Shown here one piece after another: positions 23,410 to 32,530 of a DNA stretch of 41,914 nucleotides. The translations under genes and the position numbers were made by a program. The notes beneath the pieces are model-generated. The model was given only the letters and a program-made list of their open reading frames with translations, was not told where the DNA came from and ran no database searches. The stretch comes from Pseudomonadota bacterium (GTDB lineage: Bacteria; Pseudomonadota; Gammaproteobacteria; Burkholderiales; Burkholderiaceae_F), in the NCBI GenBank assembly GCA_021825945.1, contig JAKAFN010000002.1, positions 1 to 41,914 of the forward strand. Reading direction: 5' to 3'. Positions within the stretch are counted from its first letter, which is position 1, and each line of letters begins with the position of its first letter.

Positions 23410-24057
23410 TCAGTACCCGTCGGCAGCGCCGGTCGAATCGCTCGCGGCTGCGGATCCGCGCTGCAACTCGATATAGCGTTTCCGGTCCGCATCGAACCGC
23501 TGATTCACCCGCTGGATCTCCGCCTGCGCCTGATCGCGCACCTGCCGCTGCTGGCGAAGGAGGATCCGATTTTCCTGAAACTCTTCCTGCAGGCGCGCGG
23601 GCATCGGGTGATGCAGGTAGAACTCCGCGTCCTCGTCGAGCCGTTTCCGTTCGCGTTGGTATTGCGCAATTGCGGTATCGGCGCGCTGGATGGTCGCCTG
23701 CAAACCGACCAGGGTCTGTCGGCGCGCAGCTTCGATATCCCCGACGCTGGTGTAGGTCGTGAGCAGCGCACGATCCTTCCGCGCCCGCTGGATTCGGGCC
23801 TCCTCCTGGCGCCGTCGCGCGTCGTCGGCGGCTTCCTGCGCTTTCTTTTGCTCGGGGGTGAGCGGCGCGGGGATGATCTCGCGCACGGAACCGTCCGGAT
23901 TCAGAACCCGGATCTCGTGATCGTGACAGGCCGCCGGAATGTAGTCGCCGGTGAACATCTGACCCGATCCGGTCGTGCAGAGGTACATCTGGGCGTGCGC
24001 CGCCGCCGCCGCGCACAACGCGGCGGCGGCGAGCGCACGCCCAGACCTATACCCCAT
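23410..24057 (-). CDS. DUF4124-type periplasmic coiled-coil protein
   Basis: A 215-residue exported protein. Signal peptide 1-22 (ALAAAALCAAAAAHA|QMY), then a short DUF4124-like beta unit (MYLCTTGSGQMFTGDYIP, RVLNPDGSVREIIPAPLTPEQ), then a long charged helix, about 75-205, likely coiled-coil (EEARIQRARKDRALL, QYQRERKRLDEDAEF, LRQQRQVRDQAQAEIQRV). Its ATG at 24057 overlaps the pyrE stop by 11 bases, so translation is probably coupled. Function unknown; a cell-envelope role is likely. Confidence 0.78.
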   Translation of the reverse strand: MGYRSGRALAAAALCAAAAAHAQMYLCTTGSGQMFTGDYIPAACHDHEIRVLNPDGSVREIIPAPLTPEQKKAQEAADDARRRQEEARIQRARKDRALLTTYTSVGDIEAARRQTLVGLQATIQRADTAIAQYQRERKRLDEDAEFYLHHPMPARLQEEFQENRILLRQQRQVRDQAQAEIQRVNQRFDADRKRYIELQRGSAAASDSTGAADGY

Positions 24058-24733
24058 ACCGCTCTCGATAGCGCTCCAGCGCCGGCAGAACCTCGCGCGC
24101 CGATTGGGCAAACGCCGAACCGGAGTACAGGAATCGCAGCAAGTCGTCGAAGCCGGCAATCGAGATGACCGGCGTTCCCGTCGCGCGCTCGAAGGCCTGC
24201 ACGGCGGACTCGGAAGACAGCGCCTCGTCGCTCCCGGTCCGCTCCTTGCGATCGAGCATGATCACCACCCCGGCAGGCTGGGCGCCGTGGGCCCGGATCA
24301 GTTCGACCGCCTCGCGCTTCGCGGCACCGTCGGTGATCACGTCGTCGATGATCAGGACCCGCCCACGCAAGGGCGCACCGACGAGCACGCCGCCTTCGCC
24401 ATGATCCTTTGCCTCCTTGCGATTGTACGAAAACGGCACGTCGAGTCCGGATTCGGCCAAGGCCATCGCGGTGGCCGCAGCCAGGGCGATGCCCTTGTAC
24501 GCCGGGCCGAACAGCATGTCGAACGCGATCCGGCCTTCCGCTCGCGCGGCGAGGATCGTCTGCGCATAGAATCCCGCGAGCTGCCGCAGGCTGGCCCCAT
24601 GATCGAAACGGCCCGCATTGAAGAAGTAGGGCGTCCTGCGCCCGCTCTTGGTGGTGAATGCACCGAAAGACAACACGCCCGCCCCCAGGGCAAACTCGAT
24701 AAACCGCTCGGACCGCTCTTGCACGCTCGCCAT
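24047..24733 (-). CDS. pyrE: orotate phosphoribosyltransferase
   Basis: A 228-residue enzyme joining orotate to PRPP to form OMP in pyrimidine synthesis. The PRPP-binding loop VLIIDDVITDGAAKREAV is intact, and the catalytic loop YNRKEAKDHGEGG follows the family pattern (KEAKDHGEGG). GGAGG lies directly against ATG 24733 with no spacing, so the GTG at 24724 (nine bases after GGAGG) may be the real start, giving 225 residues. The gene is divergent from xth. Confidence 0.95.
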   Translation of the reverse strand: MASVQERSERFIEFALGAGVLSFGAFTTKSGRRTPYFFNAGRFDHGASLRQLAGFYAQTILAARAEGRIAFDMLFGPAYKGIALAAATAMALAESGLDVPFSYNRKEAKDHGEGGVLVGAPLRGRVLIIDDVITDGAAKREAVELIRAHGAQPAGVVIMLDRKERTGSDEALSSESAVQAFERATGTPVISIAGFDDLLRFLYSGSAFAQSAREVLPALERYRERYGV

Positions 24734-24739
24734 CCTCCG

Positions 24740-24757
24740 ATCTGATTGCCGTCAGAT
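24740..24757. promoter_or_regulatory. inverted repeat between pyrE and xth
   Basis: ATCTGA (24740-24745) and TCAGAT (24752-24757) form a perfect dyad with a six-base spacer, in the 71-base gap between divergent starts and next to the pyrE ribosome-binding site. It could act as an RNA stem in the pyrE leader or a protein site. No regulator can be named. Confidence 0.35.
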
Positions 24758-24804
24758 GGGAGCGTACCGCAAGGCGAAGGCCGACGGCTTGCCGGAAAGG
24801 ATCC

Positions 24805-25581
24805 ATGCTTCGAATCGTCAGTTGCAACGTCAACGGCCTGCGCTCCGCAGTGACCAAAGGCTTCCTGCCCTGGATCGCCCGGACAGACCCCGACATCCTC
24901 TGTCTGCAGGAGGTCAAGGCGCAAGCGGCCGATCTCCCCGAGGCCCTGCTCCGGCCCGAATCCCGCCATGCGATGTACCACTTCGCGGAAAAAAAGGGGT
25001 ACAGCGGCACTGCGGTGATCGCCAAGGTTGCCCCGTACGGCGGGCAAATCGGATTTGGCAATGCCGAGTTCGACCGCGAAGGTCGCTACGTCGAAGCCGA
25101 ATTCGCCAATGTGACGGTCATCAGCGCCTATTTCCCCTCAGGATCCAGCTCTCCAGAACGACAGGCGGCGAAATTCCGCTTTCTCGACGTGTTTCTTCCG
25201 CATTTGCGGACGCTGCGGGCCCGCGGCCGCGAAGTCATCCTGTGTGGAGATGTCAACATCGCACACCGGGAAATCGACCTCAAGAACTGGCGGGCAAATC
25301 AGAGGAATTCCGGATTCCTCCCCGCGGAGCGGGCGTGGATGTCGGGCATCTTTGCGGAAGAAGGGTGGGTCGATGTCTTCCGCCGGCTCGACCCGCGTCC
25401 GGAACAGTACACATGGTGGAGCAACCGAGGTCGCGCGTGGGAAAAAAACGTCGGGTGGCGCATCGACTATCAGATCGCCACCCAAGGCGTTGCCGCGACC
25501 GCACGAAACGCCACGATATTCAAGGAACAACGCTTCAGCGACCACGCGCCGCTGATCATCGATTACGACTTCACGCTGTGA
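24805..25581 (+). CDS. xth: exodeoxyribonuclease III
   Basis: A 258-residue exonuclease/AP-endonuclease of base-excision repair. All family motifs are present: SCNVNGLRS at the start, LQEVK with metal-binding Glu36, GDVNIAH with catalytic Asp and Asn, WRIDYQ, and the terminal SDHAPL catalytic dyad. AAAGGA lies just before the ATG. A small hairpin (about 25588-25602, GAAACG/CGTTTC) follows the stop but has no T-run. Confidence 0.96.
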   Translation: MLRIVSCNVNGLRSAVTKGFLPWIARTDPDILCLQEVKAQAADLPEALLRPESRHAMYHFAEKKGYSGTAVIAKVAPYGGQIGFGNAEFDREGRYVEAEFANVTVISAYFPSGSSSPERQAAKFRFLDVFLPHLRTLRARGREVILCGDVNIAHREIDLKNWRANQRNSGFLPAERAWMSGIFAEEGWVDVFRRLDPRPEQYTWWSNRGRAWEKNVGWRIDYQIATQGVAATARNATIFKEQRFSDHAPLIIDYDFTL

Positions 25582-25723
25582 TGCCGCGAAACGGGTCGTT
25601 TCGGCTCCGTCGGCCCGTCGTACACGCTGATGCGCAACTGCGATGCCTTGCATGATCGCGCGCCGGATTCCGAGCGGCAGCGAAGTCCCAGACCCAATGC
25701 GGCAGGATATCCCGTAAATTCGG

Positions 25724-25743
25724 CATAACAAAAACTCGTTATG
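25724..25743. promoter_or_regulatory. inverted repeat upstream of the EAL gene
   Basis: CATAAC (25724-25729) and GTTATG (25738-25743) form a perfect dyad with an eight-base spacer, in the only AT-rich patch of the 319-base gap 25582-25900. The gap otherwise holds the small hairpin after xth and no gene I can support. The dyad is 158 bases before the EAL ATG, so any regulated transcript would have a long leader. Confidence 0.35.
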
Positions 25744-25900
25744 AGTGGGATGTTTTCCCATGCTATCGTCGGTCCCTGGAAACGTCGTATCACGCCCCTT
25801 CCTCGCGGCATCCGCGTCGTGACGCCCTCCTCATCGCGGACCGCCCAGGGCCGGCGGCGCCCCCAATCAACGGAACGCCCGCCCCAAGGAGCACCGGACC

Positions 25901-26758
25901 ATGCTCGCGATCGCACCGCCCGACACCCGACACCACACCACGGCGCCCGATTTTTCCGTGCCCACACGTTCAGCAGGTCACGGCGGGACGGCGCCGCTTT
26001 CCCGGACCCAGCTGCGCCGATCCCTGCTCGCGCGTCGGCTGCGGGTGGCGTATCACGCGATCGTACGCCTGCACGATGGGCAGATCGTAGGCCACGAAGC
26101 CCTGGCCCGGATCCTCGATCCGGCGGGACGATTGCTCGCGGCAGACTCCTTCATCGATACGGCGGCGGAGATGGCGGCCGAACCGCATATCGATAGCGAC
26201 GTCTCCGAACAGGTCATGACCGCCGCCCATTCGGAACCGAAGCCGTTCAAGCCCGATCGCGGCAAGCGCTTCATCAATTGTTCCAGTGCGTTCCTCATCG
26301 ATCCAACGCGCGTTCAACGGCTTGCCGATCACCACCGCCGCTGGGTCAATGCGAGGGCCTGGTCGCACGACGAGGATGTGCCATGGGTCCTGGAAATCAC
26401 GGAGCGGAATCTCGACGTTTGCCCGCAACGCCTGCGCAGCACGGTCGCCCCCCTGCTCGACCTCGGATTCCAACTCGCGCTCGATGATTTCGGCAGCAAG
26501 AACAGCGCGTTTCCGCACCTGCTACAACTGCCGATCCGCTACCTGAAGATCGACAAAGGCCTGGTACGGGCGGCCATGACGGACGCCCGTGCCGAATTCG
26601 CGCTACATCGTGTGGCGGACTTGGGCGGAAGCCTGGGGATGACCACCATCGCCGAGGGAATCGAAACCCCGGCGATGCGCGACCGGGTTCTTGCTGCCGG
26701 AATCGCGTGGGGACAAGGCTATCTCTGGGGCGTACCGTCCCCCCGCGCCGCCCATTGA
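25901..26758 (+). CDS. EAL-domain protein, probable c-di-GMP phosphodiesterase
   Basis: A 285-residue stand-alone EAL protein without GGDEF or membrane helices. The catalytic pattern is mostly kept: GHEALAR (Glu66), FINCSS (Asn), LEITERN (Glu), LALDDFGSKNSAF (two Asp), LKIDKGLV (Lys), TIAEGIET (Glu) and WGQGYLWG (Gln). The loop after DDFG reads SKNSAF rather than the usual TGYSSL, which may weaken dimer-linked activation. A 40-residue N-terminal extension has no recognisable domain. AGGAG lies nine bases before ATG. Confidence 0.87.
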   Translation: MLAIAPPDTRHHTTAPDFSVPTRSAGHGGTAPLSRTQLRRSLLARRLRVAYHAIVRLHDGQIVGHEALARILDPAGRLLAADSFIDTAAEMAAEPHIDSDVSEQVMTAAHSEPKPFKPDRGKRFINCSSAFLIDPTRVQRLADHHRRWVNARAWSHDEDVPWVLEITERNLDVCPQRLRSTVAPLLDLGFQLALDDFGSKNSAFPHLLQLPIRYLKIDKGLVRAAMTDARAEFALHRVADLGGSLGMTTIAEGIETPAMRDRVLAAGIAWGQGYLWGVPSPRAAH

Positions 26759-26976
26759 AGGTCGCTCGATCCCCGTCGCAACCTACGATGGTCGCGACGT
26801 GATACGACCGCAATCCGTCTCGGGGACATATTATTACGAAAAGTTTTCATCACTGAACGATTTCTGAATATGAGGTTCAGCAAAGATTCATGGTCCGCAG
26901 GCATCCTCTCGTCATACCGGTTCGCGACAACAGCGCGAACTTCGATTTTCAAAACCACGTTGATGAGGCCACGACC

Positions 26977-27228
26977 ATGTCGAACCAAACTTCCCCCTCC
27001 CGCCAAACCGGATTCCTGGGTGTCCTGTCGTTCCTTCTGATGGCGACGCCGTTGCTGCTCGTGCCGGCGGCGTTTCTCGCATTTGACGACGCCGCCTACC
27101 GTGCCCAGACGATCGTCACCGGATTGGAGTGGGCCGTCGTTGCGGCGGGCATCGCGCTGGCGCTGCGTGCGCTGGCCCGATCCGGCAGCCGATCCGAACC
27201 CCGTGCGCAGGCGCAACAAGCGATCTGA
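26977..27228 (+). CDS. small hypothetical membrane protein, two helices
   Basis: An 83-residue protein I do not recognise. Two membrane segments (about 12-35 and 45-66) are followed by a basic, Gln/Ala-rich tail. Start ATG 26977 is chosen over 26890 because a GAGG-like stretch precedes it and the longer version adds a polar, non-conserved-looking extension. A strong intrinsic terminator lies 50 bases after its stop, which supports it being a real transcription unit. The 218-base gap before it is AT-rich and contains CTGAAC/GTTCAG (26853-26880). Confidence 0.55.
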   Translation: MSNQTSPSRQTGFLGVLSFLLMATPLLLVPAAFLAFDDAAYRAQTIVTGLEWAVVAAGIALALRALARSGSRSEPRAQAQQAI

Positions 27229-27278
27229 GCGACAGGATTCCCCACGTCGTTCTTCGGCCGATCCCAGAAGAACATCCC

Positions 27279-27307
27279 CGGCGGACCCCATGGTCCGCCG
27301 TTTTTTT
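27279..27307 (+). terminator. Rho-independent terminator
   Basis: CGGCGGACC (27279-27287) pairs perfectly with GGTCCGCCG (27292-27300) around a four-base loop and is followed by seven T (27301-27307). It ends the transcript of the small membrane protein on the + strand. It is the only textbook intrinsic terminator I found in the window. Confidence 0.92.
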
Positions 27308-27481
27308 CCCCGACGAACCGTACGCTCGCCCCGCCCCCGGTTCATGCCGCCGAATGGGGCGGTATGCTGACGGCCGCGCGGTTTCGTACGCCCGGTGCCA
27401 AGCGTTTCCCACGCGGAGCTTGCCGCGCGACGATCGCGATGCGCGCGGCCGCATGTCGCGACACCTCACGAAGGAGCTTCC

Positions 27482-28786
27482 TTGAACGGCCATTCGGCAT
27501 CCGCATGGCGGGTCTACCGCGACCCCCGGGTTGCGCGCATGCTGGCGCTCGGATTCGCCGCCGGACTGCCGTTGCTGCTGATTTATGGAACGCTTTCCTT
27601 CCGCCTGCGCGAAGCCGGCATCGACCGCGCGACGATCGGATTCCTGAGTTGGATTGCACTGGTCTATGCGTTCAAGTGGACCTGGGCGCCGTTGGTCGAC
27701 CGATTGGACATTCCCGTCCTCGGCGCACGGCTCGGACATCGGCGCGCCTGGCTGCTCGCGGCGCAGTGCGCGGCCGCCGGCGGACTGCTATGCATGGCGC
27801 GGCTCGACGCGAAAACCCAGCTCCCGCTGCTGACGGCCAGCGCCTTGTTCACCGCCTTCGCGAGCGCCACCCAGGACATCGCGCTCGATGCCTATCGCAT
27901 CGAATCGGCGCCGCCGGAACTGCAAGGCGCCCTCGCCGCAGCCTACCAGACGGGCTACCGCATCGGCATGATCTGGGCCGGTGCGGGCACCCTCTGGCTT
28001 GCAGCCCGTGCTGCGCCGACACCCGGCGGGTACCATCCCGCCGCGTGGACGTCGGCATATGGCGTAATGGCCGCATCGATGATCACCGGCATGCTGGCCG
28101 TCCTGGCCACGCCGTACCATGCGAAGCCCGTGTCACGTCGACACGGCACCCCCGCACCAGGAATCCTTGCGCCGTTCATGGACCTGGCGCATCGCTACCG
28201 CCACCATGCCTTCGCACTGCTCGGCTTGGTCGCGACCTATCGCCTCGCCAACATCGTCATGGGCGTCATGGCCAACCCGTTCTACCATGACATCGGCTTC
28301 ACCAAGGACCAAGTCGCAGCGGTCTCCAAGGTCTACGGGCTTGCGATGGCGATCCTCGGCGGCTTCGTCGGCGGCGCCATGACGGCGCGCCATGGCATCA
28401 CCCGAATGATGTGGATTGCGGCGATTTTTTCGTCCGCCTCGATCCTCCTCTACGCATGGCTTGCAGCACGCGGCGCGAATCTTACGTTGCTCGTGGTGGC
28501 CGTTTCGACCGACAACTTCGCCGAAGGCATCGCCGGCACGGTGTTCATCGCATTCCTGTCCGCGCTGACCCGTTCCGAATACTCGGCCACGCAATACGCG
28601 GCGCTGTCCTCATTGACCCTCCTGCTGCCCAAGTTCATCGCCGGGTTCTCGGGCGTGGCTGTGAATGCCGTCGGCTACCCGGCGTTCTTCGCCGCATGCG
28701 CGGCAAGCGGGGGCGCCGCGCTGGGGTTCCTGTGGATCGTCGCGCGCGTGTCGCCGACGGTGCTCGGCGCCCCGCCGCGGCCGTAG
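27482..28786 (+). CDS. MFS transporter, AmpG-like
   Basis: A 434-residue polytopic protein with about 12 membrane segments. The N-terminal region LGFAAGLPLLLIYGTLSFRL and FLSWIALVYAFKWTWAPLVDR, then ATQDIALDAYRIE, matches the AmpG branch of the major facilitator superfamily, which imports GlcNAc-anhydromuropeptides for peptidoglycan recycling. TTG 27482 is chosen as start because AAGGAG lies five bases before it. It converges on cbbO with 40 bases between. Substrate assignment is by family only. Confidence 0.85.
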   Translation: MNGHSASAWRVYRDPRVARMLALGFAAGLPLLLIYGTLSFRLREAGIDRATIGFLSWIALVYAFKWTWAPLVDRLDIPVLGARLGHRRAWLLAAQCAAAGGLLCMARLDAKTQLPLLTASALFTAFASATQDIALDAYRIESAPPELQGALAAAYQTGYRIGMIWAGAGTLWLAARAAPTPGGYHPAAWTSAYGVMAASMITGMLAVLATPYHAKPVSRRHGTPAPGILAPFMDLAHRYRHHAFALLGLVATYRLANIVMGVMANPFYHDIGFTKDQVAAVSKVYGLAMAILGGFVGGAMTARHGITRMMWIAAIFSSASILLYAWLAARGANLTLLVVAVSTDNFAEGIAGTVFIAFLSALTRSEYSATQYAALSSLTLLLPKFIAGFSGVAVNAVGYPAFFAACAASGGAALGFLWIVARVSPTVLGAPPRP

Positions 28787-28826
28787 CGCTTGCGCGCGCC
28801 GACGGGCGGATTACCGATCTATCGAT

Positions 28827-31169
28827 CTACCGGGTCAGGCCGGCATAGAGTTGCGGTAACCGCTCGGGAAGCCGCTGCACATGGTCCAGCACCATGTAAT
28901 TCCGGGCGCCGAAGATGCGACTGACGTAGTCGTCGGCACGAGGATCGAGACTCAGGCAGAAGGTCATGATGCCCTGGGCGGCGGCGTCTTCCACTGCCTT
29001 CTTCGCATCGAACCGGAGATACTGCGGATCCCGGACGTCGACATCCGCCGGCTCGCCGTCGGTGACGACCAACAACAGCTTCTTTACCGATCGCTGCACC
29101 TTGAGGTGATGGCTGGCGTGGCGGATCGCCGAACCCATGCGGGTCGAAAACTGCCCGGTCATGCCGGCGATGCGGGCTTTCGGGATCTCGTCCCAGGCCT
29201 GATCGAAATCTTTGAACCGGAAGTAGTCCACGTTGTGCCGACTGTCGGAGCAGAAACCATGGATCGCGAACGGATCCCCGACCTTGGCGATCGCGTCGGA
29301 CAACAGCACGCACGCCTGGCGCGTCAAATCGAGAACCGAGTGCTCCTGTCCATGCACCGTCTCATTGGTCGATTCCGAGAGATCGAGCAGCACCAGGATC
29401 GAGATGTCGCGCGTATTCCGGATCGAGCGCATCATGATGCGCGGGTCGGGCTGCGCCCCTTGGCGGATCTCGATGAACCCGGATACCGCGGCATTGAGAT
29501 CGATCTCGTCGCCGTCTTCGAGCTTGCGGATCCGCTGGACCCCTTGCGGCTGCATGGCGTCGAGGAGGAACTTCATGCGATGGATTTCGCGCTTGTAGCG
29601 CGCGACGATGTCCTCGATGATCGCGAGATCGCCGGACTTGGCCCGCTTCTCCAGCACCGTCGTCCAAGCCGGGCGTTCGAGTTGGATCTGGTAATCCCAT
29701 TCGCCGTAGTGGTAGGGCTCGGATACCGGCTCCTTGCCCTCCCGTTCATTGAACGACTTGCCGTCGTCCTCATATGGGAAGAGCTCGGTCGCCAATACCC
29801 AGATCTCCTGCGCGTCATCGCCGGCCGTCTCGACGTCGATCTCGTTGGCCATTTCCATGACGTTGACGTACTTGCGGACCTGCTCGACGGTGTCGTATCC
29901 GGCCTCGGCCGCCTTGTCGAAGTCGAATTCCTCGAACTCCCAGAAATACCGGTTGTCGTCCCGGTAGCGCGCGCGGAGCAGATCGGTGCGCGGATGGAAC
30001 GCAATGCGTTTTTCGGTGAATCGGTGCGCCAACTGCACGCCGATATCCCAGGAAATCCGGTTGTCGCCGAGCCGGTCGGCATGCTGCCGAAACAGCGCGC
30101 GGCCCTCGACGATCCATGGATCGTCATCGACATAGCCGTCATCGAGCAACGCACGCGCCAGCCGATCGAAGTAGTCGCCCGCGGTGGTGCGCATCGCCGG
30201 CGTTGCCGTGTGCAGGCGTGCCCAAAGCTGTCGCAAGCCCGGAAAACGCCGGATCGCCAGCGCCTCGACGCGCGCGTCCTCGATGATTGCGATGACGGCC
30301 ATCTGCAGCGGATTGAGCGCCTCAGCCGAAATCGGTTTCTTCGTCTCGACGACATGGGCGGCGCAATGCGCGGCCGCAGCGCGGTAGAGTTCGAGGCCGG
30401 ATACCGCTACCCCGTCATCCGGGGAAAAATCGTCGAACGCATCCGGGAGGTGCAGCAGGTAGTCCTCGATGTACGGCCGCAAGCCTTCGCGATTCTCGAA
30501 ATCGCCGGATGTCGGCCGCATGAAGAAATCGCGCCCCCAGAGCGCGCGCAGATACATGTTGATCCGGCGCTGGACGTCGACCAAGAGGGTACCCTTGCGC
30601 TCCTTCTGCAGGATCGCCTGCGACTCCTTGGTCTCGAGAGAGAAATAGCGGATCTGCTCTTCGTAATCGGTACGATGCGCATGGGCGCCCCAGAGCGCCC
30701 AACGGCGCAGCCCTCCAAGCGTGAGGTTCTGAAACAACACCTCGAGCTTGTCGAGCATCGGACGCACGCCGCGCGGCGCCTGCGCGATCAGCGTGTTGAT
30801 GAACTGCAGGTAGTTGCGAAAGAGCTCGGCATCGCCCAGGCGATTCGCCGCGGTCGGCGCCGTGGCGAGCAACAATTCGATCACCGCGCCCGAGGTCTTC
30901 GAAGCCAGCGTCAGCGCCGTCGTCGCGAGGTCTGCGACCACGTCTTCGCCAACCTCTTTGGCCACCCGCGGAGCATCTTCGATCCAGGTTTCGACCAGCG
31001 CGTCGCCCCGGCCCAATCCGCGCAGGGCCGAAACGCCCTTGAGATAGTTGTCGAGGCCGCGGGGCGAGAGCACCCGAGTCGCTGCATGCCACCCGGCATC
31101 CAGCGATTCACGCAATTGCGGGCTCAGATCTTCGAGCAGTTCCGCATAGTCGTCGAGATGGATCGCCAC
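28827..31169 (-). CDS. cbbO: RuBisCO activation protein CbbO
   Basis: A 780-residue protein with a C-terminal von Willebrand factor A domain (about 585-780). The metal-binding MIDAS motif DLSES is at 596-600, with a Thr/Asp site in VVTDGEPAD. CbbO works with the AAA+ ring CbbQ to remove inhibitory sugar phosphates from form I RuBisCO; the vWA domain is the part that contacts RuBisCO. GTG 31169 is the start, with AGGAGG five bases before it. It begins 19 bases after the cbbQ stop. Confidence 0.94.
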   Translation of the reverse strand: MAIHLDDYAELLEDLSPQLRESLDAGWHAATRVLSPRGLDNYLKGVSALRGLGRGDALVETWIEDAPRVAKEVGEDVVADLATTALTLASKTSGAVIELLLATAPTAANRLGDAELFRNYLQFINTLIAQAPRGVRPMLDKLEVLFQNLTLGGLRRWALWGAHAHRTDYEEQIRYFSLETKESQAILQKERKGTLLVDVQRRINMYLRALWGRDFFMRPTSGDFENREGLRPYIEDYLLHLPDAFDDFSPDDGVAVSGLELYRAAAAHCAAHVVETKKPISAEALNPLQMAVIAIIEDARVEALAIRRFPGLRQLWARLHTATPAMRTTAGDYFDRLARALLDDGYVDDDPWIVEGRALFRQHADRLGDNRISWDIGVQLAHRFTEKRIAFHPRTDLLRARYRDDNRYFWEFEEFDFDKAAEAGYDTVEQVRKYVNVMEMANEIDVETAGDDAQEIWVLATELFPYEDDGKSFNEREGKEPVSEPYHYGEWDYQIQLERPAWTTVLEKRAKSGDLAIIEDIVARYKREIHRMKFLLDAMQPQGVQRIRKLEDGDEIDLNAAVSGFIEIRQGAQPDPRIMMRSIRNTRDISILVLLDLSESTNETVHGQEHSVLDLTRQACVLLSDAIAKVGDPFAIHGFCSDSRHNVDYFRFKDFDQAWDEIPKARIAGMTGQFSTRMGSAIRHASHHLKVQRSVKKLLLVVTDGEPADVDVRDPQYLRFDAKKAVEDAAAQGIMTFCLSLDPRADDYVSRIFGARNYMVLDHVQRLPERLPQLYAGLTR

Positions 31170-31188
31170 GGAGCCTCCTGTCGCCCCA

Positions 31189-31992
31189 TCAGAAGAAAGT
31201 CGTGACGGCGGCGTCCAGCGCGTCGCGCATGTCCGGATCGTCGGTGATCGGGCGCACGAGCGCCACGCGGCATGCCGCCTGCGGCGATACGCCCTTGGCG
31301 ATCAGGCTGCCGGCATAGATCAACATCCGGGTCGACAGGCCTTCATCGAGGCCGTGCCCTTTGAGATTGCGCGACCGCTCGGCAATGGACACGAGCTTGC
31401 CGGCGATGCCGGCGTCGACGCCCGTTTCATGCGCGACGATCTCGGTCTCGACTTCATGCGGCGGATAGGTGAAGTCCAGCGCACCGAACCGCTGCTTCGT
31501 CGACTGCTTGAGATCCTTCATCAGCGACTGGTAGCCCGGATTGTAGGAGATGACAATCTGGAAATCCGGGTGCGCCCGGACCAACTCGCCCTTTTTCTCG
31601 AGGGGGAGCACGCGCCGATTGTCGGTCAGCGGGTGGATCACCACGGTGGTGTCCTGCCGGGCCTCGACGACTTCGTCGAGGTAGCAGATCGCGCCGTGGC
31701 GGGCCGCGATCGCGAGCGGACCATCCTGCCACTGCGTGCCGTCGGCGGAGAGCAGGAAGCGTCCGACCAAGTCGGAAGCGGTCATATCCTCATTGCAGGC
31801 AACGGTGATCAGCGGCTTGCGCAGCTTCCAAGCCATGTATTCGACGAAACGCGTCTTGCCGCAGCCGGTCGGGCCCTTGAGCATCATGGGCATGCGTACC
31901 GAGTATGCGGCCTCGAACAGGTCGATCTCGTCGGCGACCGGGTGGTAATAGGGTTCCGTTGCGATGTGATACTGATCGATGATGTTGGACAT
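31189..31992 (-). CDS. cbbQ: RuBisCO activation AAA+ ATPase CbbQ
   Basis: A 267-residue MoxR-type AAA+ ATPase. Walker A GPTGCGKT is at 40-47, Walker B is [11 protein letters not shown] (about 100), and the sensor region contains [11 protein letters not shown]. It forms hexamers that use ATP with CbbO to re-activate RuBisCO. The gene lies 77 bases after cbbS, and a strong hairpin sits in that gap. The ribosome-binding site (GGAAG) is modest compared with that of cbbL. Confidence 0.95.
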   Translation of the reverse strand: MSNIIDQYHIATEPYYHPVADEIDLFEAAYSVRMPMMLKGPTGCGKTRFVEYMAWKLRKPLITVACNEDMTASDLVGRFLLSADGTQWQDGPLAIAARHGAICYLDEVVEARQDTTVVIHPLTDNRRVLPLEKKGELVRAHPDFQIVISYNPGYQSLMKDLKQSTKQRFGALDFTYPPHEVETEIVAHETGVDAGIAGKLVSIAERSRNLKGHGLDEGLSTRMLIYAGSLIAKGVSPQAACRVALVRPITDDPDMRDALDAAVTTFF

Positions 31993-32028
31993 AACGTGCT
32001 TCCGGATGAGATGGGAACGGCGTCACGG

Positions 32029-32052
32029 GAGGGGCGGCGCTAGCCGCCCCTC
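32029..32052 (-). other. strong intercistronic hairpin between cbbS and cbbQ
   Basis: GAGGGGCGGC (32029-32038) pairs perfectly with GCCGCCCCTC (32043-32052) around the loop GCTA. It lies 17 bases after the cbbS stop, and no T-run follows in the transcript direction. Such hairpins often protect the upstream message from 3' exonucleases and reduce downstream expression. That fits the need for far more RuBisCO than activase. The role is inference; the stem is seen directly. Confidence 0.75.
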
Positions 32053-32069
32053 GGATCACGACATTCGGA

Positions 32070-32426
32070 TCAGATGGTCTTGCCGCGATAGATCACCATT
32101 GCGGCGCCCTGCGACTGCTTGAAATTGTCATAGCCGACCAAGCGGACGTGGTTGTCGGGGTTGGCCTTCTTGCAGGCATCCGCCTCGGCCAGGACCTTGT
32201 CGACGTCGGTTTCACCGAACATCGGCAGCTTCCACATGTACCAGTACGAATCCATCAGGTGCTCCGGCTCGGTGTGCTCGATCGCCGGATTCCAACCCTT
32301 CTTGACGATGTACTCGACCTGCTTGCGGATCGTCGCCGGATCCATCGCCGGCAGATAAGAGAAGGTTTCGAACTTGCGGCTCGCCGGGTCGCTGAGGCGC
32401 GACTTGTAATCCATGACTTCAGACAT
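32070..32426 (-). CDS. cbbS: RuBisCO small subunit, form I
   Basis: A 118-residue small subunit of the L8S8 enzyme. The family blocks are clear: [40 protein letters not shown] (shown within limits) and [16 protein letters not shown], with [20 protein letters not shown] near the end. AGGA lies about eight bases before ATG. It is 104 bases downstream of cbbL; that gap contains the palindrome TCTCCCGGGAGA (32492-32503). Confidence 0.97.
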   Translation of the reverse strand: MSEVMDYKSRLSDPASRKFETFSYLPAMDPATIRKQVEYIVKKGWNPAIEHTEPEHLMDSYWYMWKLPMFGETDVDKVLAEADACKKANPDNHVRLVGYDNFKQSQGAAMVIYRGKTI

Positions 32427-32530
32427 TGTGCTTCCTTTCTATGCGGTTCGATCCGGGGCGGGCGCCACACCACGACGTGGCTGCGGGTCCGTCTCCCGGG
32501 AGAGCGGATGGTTCGGTTCGTTGCGACGGC

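Noticed and set aside
28881..31205. A 774-codon open frame antisense to cbbO
   Set aside because: It has no recognisable domain, signal or ribosome-binding site, and it exists because the codon bias of cbbO removes stop codons on the opposite strand.
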